64,000 bases of DNA from Alphaproteobacteria bacterium (GTDB taxonomy: Bacteria > Pseudomonadota > Alphaproteobacteria > CACIAM-22H2), in assembly GCA_016793165.1 (NCBI GenBank), contig JAEULA010000034.1, positions 124,001-188,000 on the forward strand, given 5' to 3'. This document shows, one piece after another, positions 8,803 through 16,511 of this stretch. Each line of letters begins with the position of its first letter. Positions within the stretch are counted from its first letter, which is position 1. The notes under the pieces are model-generated. The model did no database searches and was not told the origin of the DNA. It was given only the letters and a program-made list of their open reading frames with translations. Made by a program: the position numbers and the translations under genes.

Positions 8803-9629
8803 GCCGCCCTCGCGAGCTTGCGCTTCAGGCCCGGGCGCACGGCCTCGGCGACATGGTCGCAGCGTGCGAACCACACCTTGGGGTGCGCCATCATGTGCTT
8901 GATCAGCTTCTCGAGCATGGTGATGCGCGAGGGCCGGCCGATGATCTGGGGGTGCATCGCCAGGACGTACTCGCGGTCCTCGCGGTAGAGCGTGTCGAAC
9001 TCGTCGACCCAGCCCTCGAGCACCGAAGACGGCGGATGCATCGTCCGCCCGGGCAGCGTGATCGAGTAGAGGAAGAACGGCGCGTCGTCGAGCACCCAGG
9101 CGAAGGGAAACTCGACGATGTCCGTCGGCTTGCCGTCGATGACGTGCAGGTAGGGTGAGTCGTCGTCGAAGAAGTTCGACGAGTAGCTGAAGCCGTACTC
9201 CTGGATCAGCTTCAGCGTGATCGGGCTGAACTCGCCGGCCGGCGAGCGGTAGCCGCGTGGCGCCTGGCCGGTGACGCGCTTGATGATCTCGAGCCCCTTC
9301 TCCATCTCCTCGCGCTCCTGCTCGGGCGTGAGGCTCACGATCCAGGCGTGCGACCACGAGTGATGACCGATCTCGTGGCCGCGCTTGAGGACGTCCTCGA
9401 TCAGCGCCTGGCGCTGCTGGATGACGAGCCCGGGCACGAAAAACGTCGCCTTGATGTCGTAGCGGTCGAGCAGCTCGAGGATCCGCCCCATCCCGACCTT
9501 CCAGCCGTAGCTGCCCTGGCTCAAGGTGATGGGCCGCTCGGCGTTCTTGGGATCGCGCGCCGTCCACAGCGTCTCGGCGTCGAGATCGAAGGTGAGCATG
9601 ATCGGAAAGCCCTGGGGGGCGATGGGCAT
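8799..9629 (-). CDS. Polysaccharide deacetylase (NodB-fold) family protein
   Basis: NodB-homology hydrolase of 276 residues. The metal-site motifs are FDLDAET (residues 14-20) and HHSWSH (89-94), followed by the substrate-groove segment GYRSPAGEFSP. There is no signal peptide, so it is probably cytoplasmic. That places it near the PuuE/allantoinase-like and formamide-cleaving branch of the family rather than with secreted chitin or peptidoglycan deacetylases. It is first of three overlapping genes followed by two dehydrogenases, suggesting removal of an acyl or amide group before oxidation. The substrate is inferred only in general terms. Confidence 0.85.
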   Translation of the reverse strand: MPIAPQGFPIMLTFDLDAETLWTARDPKNAERPITLSQGSYGWKVGMGRILELLDRYDIKATFFVPGLVIQQRQALIEDVLKRGHEIGHHSWSHAWIVSLTPEQEREEMEKGLEIIKRVTGQAPRGYRSPAGEFSPITLKLIQEYGFSYSSNFFDDDSPYLHVIDGKPTDIVEFPFAWVLDDAPFFLYSITLPGRTMHPPSSVLEGWVDEFDTLYREDREYVLAMHPQIIGRPSRITMLEKLIKHMMAHPKVWFARCDHVAEAVRPGLKRKLARAA

Positions 9630-9714
9630 GGCGGCGACCCTTCGGTTGGTCCACGATGGCCGCGGAGGTTACGCTCGATCACCGGGCCAGACCATCCGGC
9701 ATCGAGGCCCGCGC

Positions 9715-10014
9715 ATGACTCGACACCCCGCGATCGCGATCGGCTGGCTCGCCGCCGTCCCCGGCTTCGCGATCCTCGCGGCGCTCGCGATCGTCGCCAC
9801 GCCGCTGTTCGGCCTGCTCGGCTGCCGGACCGCGGGCATCCTGTCGATCGCCTGCGGCAGCGATCTGGTCTTCGCAATTATGGAGCCGCTCTGGATCGTC
9901 GTGCTCGTCGCGGCTTCGTTCCCGCCCGTCAGCGGGCCCGCGGTCCTGTACAGCCTCGGCTTCGCCGTCTGGCGGGCGATCGTGCGGTGGCGCGCGCGCC
10001 GGGCGGGGCCCTGA
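9715..10014 (+). CDS. Small membrane protein, unknown function
   Basis: Predicted 99-residue protein with two hydrophobic stretches, roughly residues 8-33 (IGWLAAVPGFAILAALAIVA) and 50-78 (FAIMEPLWIVVLVAASF), ending in a basic tail (RWRARRAGP). I do not recognise the family. It stands alone between the divergent deacetylase operon and the convergent ABC permease gene. No strong Shine-Dalgarno sequence is seen before ATG 9715. Its composition is that of a real membrane protein rather than a shadow frame, but the call rests on this alone. Confidence 0.5.
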   Translation: MTRHPAIAIGWLAAVPGFAILAALAIVATPLFGLLGCRTAGILSIACGSDLVFAIMEPLWIVVLVAASFPPVSGPAVLYSLGFAVWRAIVRWRARRAGP

Positions 10015-10024
10015 CCGCCCCGTC
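10002..10024. terminator. Hairpin spanning both stop codons of convergent genes
   Basis: GGCGGGGC (10002-10009) pairs with GCCCCGTC (10017-10024), one pair being G-T, around a 7-base loop. The stop of the small membrane gene lies in the loop and the stop of the permease gene overlaps the right arm. No T-run follows on either strand. Confidence 0.35.
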
Positions 10025-10814
10025 AGACGAAGCGGTGGAAGCCGACCCAGCGCTCGGCGGCCACGAGCACGATCGCGGTCGCCGCGATGAGCAGCGTCGA
10101 CAGCGCGGCGATCGACGGGTCGACGCCGTACTCGATGGCGGTGAAGATCTTCACCGGCAGCGTCATGTCGCGCACCCCCAGCAGGAAGATCGTCACGGGG
10201 ACGTTGTCGAACGAGGTGATGAAGGCGAACAGGCCGCCGGCCACGAGGCCCGGCCGGATCAGCGGCAGCGTCACCCGCGCGAAGGCCGACAGCCGGCTCG
10301 CGCCCAACGTGCAGGCCGCGTTCTCCAGGTCCGGGTCGGTGCCGTGGATCGACGCGAGCACGCTGCGCATCGCGTAGGGGATCGTGATCACGAGATGCGC
10401 CAGCACGAGCCCCAGGAAGCTGCCGCGCAGGCCGACCAGCGCGTAGTACTGCAGCAGCGCGACGCCGATGACGACGCCGGGAAAGGCGAGCGGCGCCATC
10501 ATCAGCGCCGATACCGCCGCGGCGCCGGGCACCGCGCGCCGCGCGAGCGCATAGGCGGCGGCGGTGCCGACGGCGAGCGCCCCGGCCGTCGTCACCAGCG
10601 CGAGCTGCAGGCTGAGCGCGAGGGCATCGATGTAGTCGCGATCGCCGAGGACCTGGGCGAACCATTTCAGCGTGACGCCGCGCGGCGGCACGGTGAGGTA
10701 GGAGGTCGTCGTGAAGGCGGCGAGCACGATCACGGCGACCGGCAGCATCAGGAAGCCCAGCACCAGCGCCACCCAGGCGCCCAGCGCCCAGCGCCGCATC
10801 GCGACGGCGCTCAC
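10023..10814 (-). CDS. ABC transporter permease, PotC-like
   Basis: Inner-membrane permease of 263 residues with about six membrane helices and the cytoplasmic EAA loop (NAACTLGASRLSAFARVTLP) that docks to the ATPase. It starts at GTG 10814, overlapping the stop of the other permease as GTGA; an internal ATG at 10799 is possible. Fourth and last gene of a PotDABC-type operon (binding protein, ATPase, permease, permease) for import of a spermidine/putrescine-like or other small organic cation. Confidence 0.92.
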   Translation of the reverse strand: MSAVAMRRWALGAWVALVLGFLMLPVAVIVLAAFTTTSYLTVPPRGVTLKWFAQVLGDRDYIDALALSLQLALVTTAGALAVGTAAAYALARRAVPGAAAVSALMMAPLAFPGVVIGVALLQYYALVGLRGSFLGLVLAHLVITIPYAMRSVLASIHGTDPDLENAACTLGASRLSAFARVTLPLIRPGLVAGGLFAFITSFDNVPVTIFLLGVRDMTLPVKIFTAIEYGVDPSIAALSTLLIAATAIVLVAAERWVGFHRFV

Positions 10815-11665
10815 GGCCCCGCCCCCGCGCGCCGCGCGAGCCAGCTCGAGGCGGCGATCAGAGCGACGCTGACCGCCATCAGCAGGAAGGACAGCGCCGA
10901 GGCGAAGGGCCAGTTCAGCAGCTGCATGAACTGCTCGTAGATCATCGTCGACATGACCTTGTAGGTCGGCCCGCCGAGCAGCCGCGGCGTGACCAGCGCG
11001 CTGACCGTCAACACGAAGACCAGGATGCTGCCCGACAGGATGCCCGGCAGGCTCAGCGGCAGCGTGACCTTGAGGAATGTCGCCCACCAGCCCGCGCCCA
11101 GCGTGCGCGCCGCGTCCTCGACGTCGCGCGGCATCGACTCGATCGCCGCGATCAGCACCAGGACCATGAAGGGGAGATAGATGTGGGTCAGGCCGATCAG
11201 GATGCCGGTGAAGTTGAACAGCAGCTTGATCGGCGCCTCGATCAGGCCCAGGGCCAGCAGCGTGTCGTTCACGAGGCCGCGATTGGCGAGCAGCGCGATC
11301 CAGCCGAAGGTGCGCACGACGAGGTTCAGCAGCAGCGGGAAGACGACCAGGAGCAGCAGCCAGCTGCGCCAGCGCGACCGCGTGCGGGCGAGGAACAGCG
11401 CCAGCGGGTAGCCGATGACCAGGCAGTTGGCCGTGACGACGGCGCCGAGCAGCAGCGTGCGGCCGGCAATCTCGAGATAGAGGTCGTCGGTGAGGGACTT
11501 GACGTAGTGCGCGAGGGTCCAGCCGTGGCCGATGCCCTGGCCCGGCAGGTAGGGCCGGAAGCTCATCGGCAGCATCATCAGCACCGGCGCCAGGAATGCG
11601 GCCAGCAGCACCAGCAGGGCGGGCGACAGCAGGCCGAGCCCGCTGCGCGCGAGCACGCGCCTCAT
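10811..11665 (-). CDS. ABC transporter permease, PotB-like
   Basis: Permease of 284 residues with an N-terminal helix (LGLLSPALLVLLAAFLAPVL), about six helices in all and the EAA loop DAARTLGAGWWATFLKVTLP. ATG 11665 overlaps the stop of the ATPase gene by four bases. It forms the membrane channel with the adjacent PotC-like permease. All components of one importer are present here, unlike the amino-acid-type transporters further right. Confidence 0.92.
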   Translation of the reverse strand: MRRVLARSGLGLLSPALLVLLAAFLAPVLMMLPMSFRPYLPGQGIGHGWTLAHYVKSLTDDLYLEIAGRTLLLGAVVTANCLVIGYPLALFLARTRSRWRSWLLLLVVFPLLLNLVVRTFGWIALLANRGLVNDTLLALGLIEAPIKLLFNFTGILIGLTHIYLPFMVLVLIAAIESMPRDVEDAARTLGAGWWATFLKVTLPLSLPGILSGSILVFVLTVSALVTPRLLGGPTYKVMSTMIYEQFMQLLNWPFASALSFLLMAVSVALIAASSWLARRAGAGP

Positions 11666-12630
11666 CGCGCGGTCCCGGGCAGGCGGATCGCATCCTCTGG
11701 CCGCCAGGCGGCCACGACCCGCGACCCCGCGGGATGCGGCGGCGCCTCGGGGGCCGCGTGCGCGCGCAGCTCGCCGCCGTCGTCCAGCCGCAGCGTGTAG
11801 TGGATCGCCGCGCCGGCGAAGGCGGCGACCACGACCTGCGCCGCGCGCGTCTCGTAGCCGGGCTCCGGCCGGGCGAGGACCCGGATGCTCTCGGGGCGCA
11901 CCGCGAGCGACGTGCCGATGAAGTTCGCGCGGCCGACGAACTGCGCGACGAAGGCGTTGGCGGGCCGGCGATAGATCGTCTCGGGCGTGTCGTACTGTTC
12001 GAGCCGGCCGCGGTTCAGCACGGCGATCCGGTCGGCCATGGTCAGCGCCTCGGCCTGGTCGTGGGTCACGAGCAGCGTGGTGATGCCGAGGTCCTGCTGC
12101 AGGCGGCGGAGCTCCGCGCGCATGTCCTCGCGCAGCGCGGCGTCGAGATTCGAAAGCGGCTCGTCGAGCAGCAGGAGGCGGGGCTCGATCACGATCGCGC
12201 GGGCGAGCGCGACGCGCTGCTGCTGGCCGCCGGAGAGCTCGCGCGGCCGGCGCGCCGCGAAGCCGCCCAGGCGCACCCGCTCGAGCGCCGCGCCCACGCG
12301 GCGATCCACGTCGTCGAGACCGCGCCGACGCAGGCCGAACGCGACGTTCTCGAATACCGACATGTGCGGGAACAGCGCGTAGCTCTGGAACACGAGCCCG
12401 ATGTTGCGGCGATGCACGGGCTCGCGCGTCACCTCGCCGCCGCCGATCAGGATGCGGCCGCCGTCGGGCTCGATCAGCCCGGCGATCATGCGCAGCGTGG
12501 TCGTCTTGCCGCAGCCCGACGGGCCGACGAGGGCGACGAACGCGCCCTCGTCGACGGCCAGGGTCAGCCCGTCGACAGCGGTCGACGCGCCGTAGCGCTT
12601 GGTCAGCTCCGCGAGTTGAAGCGACGCCAC
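11662..12630 (-). CDS. ABC transporter ATP-binding protein, PotA-like
   Basis: Cytoplasmic ATPase of 322 residues: Walker A GPSGCGKTT near residue 36, signature LSGGQQQR, Walker B LLLLDEP followed by the D-loop SNLD, and H-loop LVTHD. A C-terminal TOBE-type beta domain is present (ANFIGTSLAVRPESIRVLA). The gene follows the binding-protein gene by 10 bases and overlaps the next permease by four. It is the only transport ATPase in the window, but by sequence type it belongs to the polyamine/sulfate/iron group, not the polar amino acid group. Confidence 0.94.
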   Translation of the reverse strand: MASLQLAELTKRYGASTAVDGLTLAVDEGAFVALVGPSGCGKTTTLRMIAGLIEPDGGRILIGGGEVTREPVHRRNIGLVFQSYALFPHMSVFENVAFGLRRRGLDDVDRRVGAALERVRLGGFAARRPRELSGGQQQRVALARAIVIEPRLLLLDEPLSNLDAALREDMRAELRRLQQDLGITTLLVTHDQAEALTMADRIAVLNRGRLEQYDTPETIYRRPANAFVAQFVGRANFIGTSLAVRPESIRVLARPEPGYETRAAQVVVAAFAGAAIHYTLRLDDGGELRAHAAPEAPPHPAGSRVVAAWRPEDAIRLPGTAR

Positions 12631-12640
12631 GCGGCAGGCC

Positions 12641-13654
12641 TCACCGCGCGATTTCCCGCTGCCAGCGCTCGACCCAACCCGGGCGCAGCTTCGCCGTCGC
12701 CTCGGGGTCCGGGAAGATCATCTTCTCGACGCTTTCGCCGTAGGGCAGATGCTTCGCGAGCTCCGCATCGAGCTGCACCTTGCGGTTCACCGGCCCCGCA
12801 TACTGCTTCTGCGCGAAGCAGTTCTGCGCTTCGGGCGACAGCATGACGTCGATGTAGCGCTCGGCCAGCGCCTTGTTCTTGGCACCGCCCGGGATCACGA
12901 CGGTCGGCAGGATCCCGATCGCACCCTCCTTCGGGAAGGCGCTGGCGACCGGCACGCCCTTGGCCGCGGCGGCGCCGACACGATCGGGATACCAGACCGC
13001 GACCGCAAGTTCGCCGCGCTCGAAGAGCGGCACGACCTGATCCGCCTGGCTGTAGAGCATCAGCGCGCTGGGCTTGAGCTCGGCCACGGCCTTGAAGCCG
13101 GGGTCCATGTTCTCGAGCGAGCCGCCGTTCGACAGCGACATCGCCATCAGGAAGTGCAGGCCGCTGGTGCCGGAGATGTCGCCGAGCGCGATCTTGCCCT
13201 TGTATTGCGGGTCCCAGAGGTCGCGCCACGAGGTCGGCGGCGACTTCACGAGCTTCGGGTTGTAGGCGAGCGCCGTCGCCCCGTACATCATGCCCACCCA
13301 GCGGCGATCCTTGTCGATCGCCGAGGCGTAGAGGTCGGCGAGGTTCTTGACGTTCGCCGGATCGACCTGGTCGAGCAGCCCCTCGTTCTTGGCCTGCACC
13401 GCGATGGCGAGGTCGATGAAGGCGACGTCGAGGTCGGGATTGCCCTTCGTCGCGCGCAACTTCGCGACGTTGTCGACGGAGCTGCCGAGGACATGGCGCA
13501 CGCGCGCGCCCGAGGCCTTCTCGAAAGGCGCGGCGTGGCAGGCCCGCGAGTTGTCGGCGAAGCTGCCGCCGAAGATCCCCACGACGACCTCCTGTGCCGC
13601 CGCCGGCAACGAGATGGAGGCGGCCAGCGCCGCCGCCGTGAACATGCGATTCAT
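12641..13654 (-). CDS. ABC transporter substrate-binding protein, PotD-like
   Basis: Periplasmic binding protein of 337 residues. ATG 13654 has GGGAGGGACACC upstream; the frame stays open further back but without similarity. A signal peptide (MNRMFTAAALAASISLPAAA) precedes EVVVGIFGGSFADNSRACHA, typical of the spermidine/putrescine/iron-type family (extracellular solute-binding protein family 1). First gene of the four-gene importer. The next gene upstream on the same strand ends 195 bases away, so transcription probably begins in that gap. Confidence 0.92.
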   Translation of the reverse strand: MNRMFTAAALAASISLPAAAQEVVVGIFGGSFADNSRACHAAPFEKASGARVRHVLGSSVDNVAKLRATKGNPDLDVAFIDLAIAVQAKNEGLLDQVDPANVKNLADLYASAIDKDRRWVGMMYGATALAYNPKLVKSPPTSWRDLWDPQYKGKIALGDISGTSGLHFLMAMSLSNGGSLENMDPGFKAVAELKPSALMLYSQADQVVPLFERGELAVAVWYPDRVGAAAAKGVPVASAFPKEGAIGILPTVVIPGGAKNKALAERYIDVMLSPEAQNCFAQKQYAGPVNRKVQLDAELAKHLPYGESVEKMIFPDPEATAKLRPGWVERWQREIAR

Positions 13655-13849
13655 GGTGTCCCTCCCGGACGATGCGAGGCGCGGACTCTCGGTCCCGGGC
13701 CGCGCGCCGTCAACGATGGCGCCGATGCACGGCGGCCGAAGCGTTCGCGCCGCCGGCATCCGCGAGGCCCAGGCGGACGGGTCGTCCCGCGGGCGCAGCG
13801 GCCGGCGAGCCGCGCGCCGGCCTCGGGATCCGACGCGCGATCGCCCCGG

Positions 13850-14809
13850 TCAGGCCTGGGCGACGTTGTTGCGCGGAGCGCCAGCGGCGAAGGCGTCGAT
13901 GTTGTCGATCAGCTGGTCCGCCAGCGCCTGGCGCGCCTGGACGCTGGCCCAGGCGACATGCGGCGTCAGGATGAAGTTGGGATGGTCGGTCAGCTGCATC
14001 AGCGGATGATCGGCCGGCGGCGGCTCCGGCGCCGTCACGTCGACGGCCGCGCCCGCGATCCATCCGCCGCGAACGGCCTCCACCAGGTCGGCATCGACGA
14101 TCAGGCCGCCGCGGGCGGTGTTCACGAGCACGGCGGTCGGCTTCATCCGCCGCAGCACGCCGCGGTTGATCATCCCGCGCGTCGCCGGCGTCAACGGGCA
14201 ATGCAGCGTCAGCACGTCGGACGTCTCGATGACCGCGTCGAAGGGCACGTAGTGTGGCCGATCGGGGCCGCCGCGCTGGGTCGAGAACACGACGTCCATG
14301 CCGAAGGCGCGCCCGATCTGCGCCACCGCCTGGCCGATCGCGCCGCCCCCGACGACGCCGAGGCGCGATCCGCGCAGGTCGGCGATGGAAAAGTCGAAAT
14401 AGCAGAACTGCTGCGCGCGCTGCCAGGCGCCGGTCCGGACGCTGTTGGCGTAGCCGACGACCCCGCGACGCAGGCCGAGGATGAGCGCGAAGACGTGCTC
14501 GGGCACCGTCGTGGTCGCGTAGCCGCGGATGTTCGACACGACGATGCCGCGCTGCCGGCAGGCGGCGAGGTCGACGTTGTCCGTGCCGGTGGCGGCGACC
14601 GCGATGAGCTTGAGCCTTGGCGCGCGCGCCAGGACGTCCTCGCCGATCGGCAGCTTGTTGACGACGGCGATATCGGCTTCGGCGAGCCGGTTGGCGATCT
14701 CGGCCGCGGGCGTGCGATCGTGATCCAGCCAGCGATGCGCGAAGCGCGGCGCGCGCAGGTTGATGCCGGGCCCGAGCGTCGCGCGCTCGATGCAGACGAT
14801 GGTCTTCAA
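13850..14809 (-). CDS. D-2-hydroxyacid dehydrogenase, glycerate dehydrogenase/hydroxypyruvate reductase type
   Basis: NAD(P)-dependent D-2-hydroxyacid dehydrogenase of 319 residues. The cofactor motif is GVVGGGAIGQ, the catalytic arginine lies in NTARGG, and the acid and histidine lie near the C-terminus, the histidine in TPHVAWAS. HVAWAS resembles HprA-type glycerate dehydrogenases more than lactate or phosphoglycerate dehydrogenases. It sits 40 bases after an orphan binding-protein gene on the same strand and 195 bases before the PotD-like gene. The reaction is probably interconversion of glycerate or a similar acid with its 2-oxo form. Confidence 0.88.
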   Translation of the reverse strand: MKTIVCIERATLGPGINLRAPRFAHRWLDHDRTPAAEIANRLAEADIAVVNKLPIGEDVLARAPRLKLIAVAATGTDNVDLAACRQRGIVVSNIRGYATTTVPEHVFALILGLRRGVVGYANSVRTGAWQRAQQFCYFDFSIADLRGSRLGVVGGGAIGQAVAQIGRAFGMDVVFSTQRGGPDRPHYVPFDAVIETSDVLTLHCPLTPATRGMINRGVLRRMKPTAVLVNTARGGLIVDADLVEAVRGGWIAGAAVDVTAPEPPPADHPLMQLTDHPNFILTPHVAWASVQARQALADQLIDNIDAFAAGAPRNNVAQA

Positions 14810-14849
14810 GCAGTCCCCCTTTGCAAGTCGGCCCGGCGTCGGGCCGCGA

Positions 14850-16178
14850 TCAGTCCTGGATCATACCGGCCTGGCGCATGATCCGCTCGACATGCCGCGC
14901 GGCGTCGTCGAGGGCCGGCCGCGCGAGGCGCACGCCGGTGCCGACGTCCGCGACGGCCTGCGACAGCACGTCGGCCACCGGCCGCCAGTCGCGGATCTGC
15001 GGCAGGATCCGCGAGTACTCGAGGCTTCCCCCGCTCGCCCGCGGGATGTCGCCGTTCGCCTTATTGATCGCCTCGTTCCTGAAGTTCTCGAGATGCACGA
15101 CCATGCCTTCGGAGGTCTCCGGCGCGCTCTTGTCGGTGGCGACGGCGATCTCGAGTTCGGGGTTCGACATCCACTTGATGAACTCCCACGCCGCATCGCG
15201 CCGCGCGGAATGCGGATTGGGGATCATCGACAGGCTCCGCCCGTAGGTGACCGCGGGACGCTGGCCGAAGCGCGGCATCGGTGCGATGCCGATCTGCTGC
15301 CGCCGCAGGGTTCCGACCGGCGCGACCAGGCTCGGCAGGTTCCATTCCCAGCCGACCGTCATCGCCGCCCGCCCCTGCGCGAACGCGACCAGCGCCTGCT
15401 CCTCGGCGAAATTGCCCGAACCCGGGGCGAGGATCTCGTGGCGGAGATTGAGCTCCGCGAAGATCTGCGTCGCCTCGATCACCAGCTGCTCGTTGAAGCG
15501 CGGCGTCCACCGGTCGCTGAAGATCTCGCCGCCGCGCGCCCACATGAAGTTGAGCCAGACGTGCAGATTGGAATGATCGGGCCGATAGCCCATCGCGAGC
15601 GCCAGCCCGGGAAGGCCCGGCGACTGCTGAAGCCGCCACGATGCCCGGATCAGGTCCTCCCATGTCGCGGGCGGCTGGAGGCGTGCACGCTCGAAGGCGT
15701 CCTTGCGGTAGAAGAGGAGCTGGCCGTAGCCGCGGATCGGCACAGCGAAGGAGCGCCCCAGGAACATCGCGCCGGCACGATAGGCGGGCGGATAGCGACG
15801 CAGGTCGAGCCCGTCGTTGCGCATCAGCTCGTCGAGCGGCATCAGGTCGTCGACCAGGAAGGGCAGCCAGGTATCGGCGATGTTCGCGACGTCGAACGAC
15901 GCGGCGCGCCCGCGCAGCTCGGTGCGCAGCTGGTCGAGCATGCGATTGAAGTCGGCGAAGACGAAGCGGACCGAGATGCCCGTCAGCTGGCGGAACTCGG
16001 GCAGGCGCTTGGCGATGCCGCGGTACTGGTTGGAAGGGGGCAGGACGACGACGATCTCCTGCCCGGCGAAGAGCCTCCCGGGCAACAGGCCGTGCGGCAT
16101 GCCCTGGGCACGCGCAACCCCCGCCGCCCCGGCCGCAAGTCCCGTCAGGGTGGTCGCGAGTAGTTCCCGCCGTCTCAT
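14850..16178 (-). CDS. ABC transporter substrate-binding protein, sugar type (family 1), orphan
   Basis: Binding protein of 442 residues with a twin-arginine-like leader (MRRRELLATTLTGLAAGAAG, cleavage near ARAQG). The mature part follows family 1: QEIVVVLPPSNQYRG at the start, then FREEQALVAFAQGRAAMTVGW-like core residues. I set the start at ATG 16178 because the leader begins there; the frame is open to 16241 but adds a charged stretch that would spoil the leader. No permease or ATPase of the sugar type lies nearby, so it must use membrane parts encoded elsewhere. It is divergent from the PEP-CTERM gene. Confidence 0.85.
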   Translation of the reverse strand: MRRRELLATTLTGLAAGAAGVARAQGMPHGLLPGRLFAGQEIVVVLPPSNQYRGIAKRLPEFRQLTGISVRFVFADFNRMLDQLRTELRGRAASFDVANIADTWLPFLVDDLMPLDELMRNDGLDLRRYPPAYRAGAMFLGRSFAVPIRGYGQLLFYRKDAFERARLQPPATWEDLIRASWRLQQSPGLPGLALAMGYRPDHSNLHVWLNFMWARGGEIFSDRWTPRFNEQLVIEATQIFAELNLRHEILAPGSGNFAEEQALVAFAQGRAAMTVGWEWNLPSLVAPVGTLRRQQIGIAPMPRFGQRPAVTYGRSLSMIPNPHSARRDAAWEFIKWMSNPELEIAVATDKSAPETSEGMVVHLENFRNEAINKANGDIPRASGGSLEYSRILPQIRDWRPVADVLSQAVADVGTGVRLARPALDDAARHVERIMRQAGMIQD

Positions 16179-16511
16179 TCGCTCAGTAGGTCCCTGTTCC
16201 CGGGGGAGGTCTTGTCGGACCGGGCGTTCGCCGGTCGGCATCGATCCGCGCCGCTATCTAGCATCGGCGATCGGGAACCGCACAGAGATAGAGGCCCCTC
16301 CCCCCCTGCGGCCGATCCCTCAAGCCGACGCCAGGGGCGGCGTTGGAACGACCCTCGACGCCTTGATGCTCATCCAAATCGACTATCTCCAAGGCCTTAC
16401 AATTACCGGGCACCATCCGCGATCGCCGTGACTTTTCAAGGGCCGAGCCGTTGGCATACCGATTGCTGGCCCGGGTTTCCTAGGCACCACTTTCCTGTAC
16501 CTGGGGGACTC
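16179..16511. other. 333-base divergent intergenic region
   Basis: Gene-free spacer between the orphan binding-protein gene (minus) and the PEP-CTERM gene (plus). It holds a sigma-54-type element at 16452-16467 near the plus-strand gene and a Shine-Dalgarno-like GGGGGA just before ATG 16512. The stretch 16230-16440 is where an enhancer-binding protein would be expected to bind, but I see no obvious long palindrome there. Confidence 0.6.
16452..16467 (+). promoter_or_regulatory. Sigma-54 (RpoN) type -24/-12 promoter for the PEP-CTERM gene
   Basis: TGGCATACCGATTGCT keeps GG (16453-16454) and GC (16465-16466) exactly 10 bases apart, with TGGCA and TTGCT matching the RpoN consensus. Transcription would start near 16478, leaving a leader of about 34 bases before ATG 16512. 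PEP-CTERM genes in other proteobacteria are reported to depend on RpoN with the PrsK/PrsR pair, which supports the reading. Confidence 0.72.
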
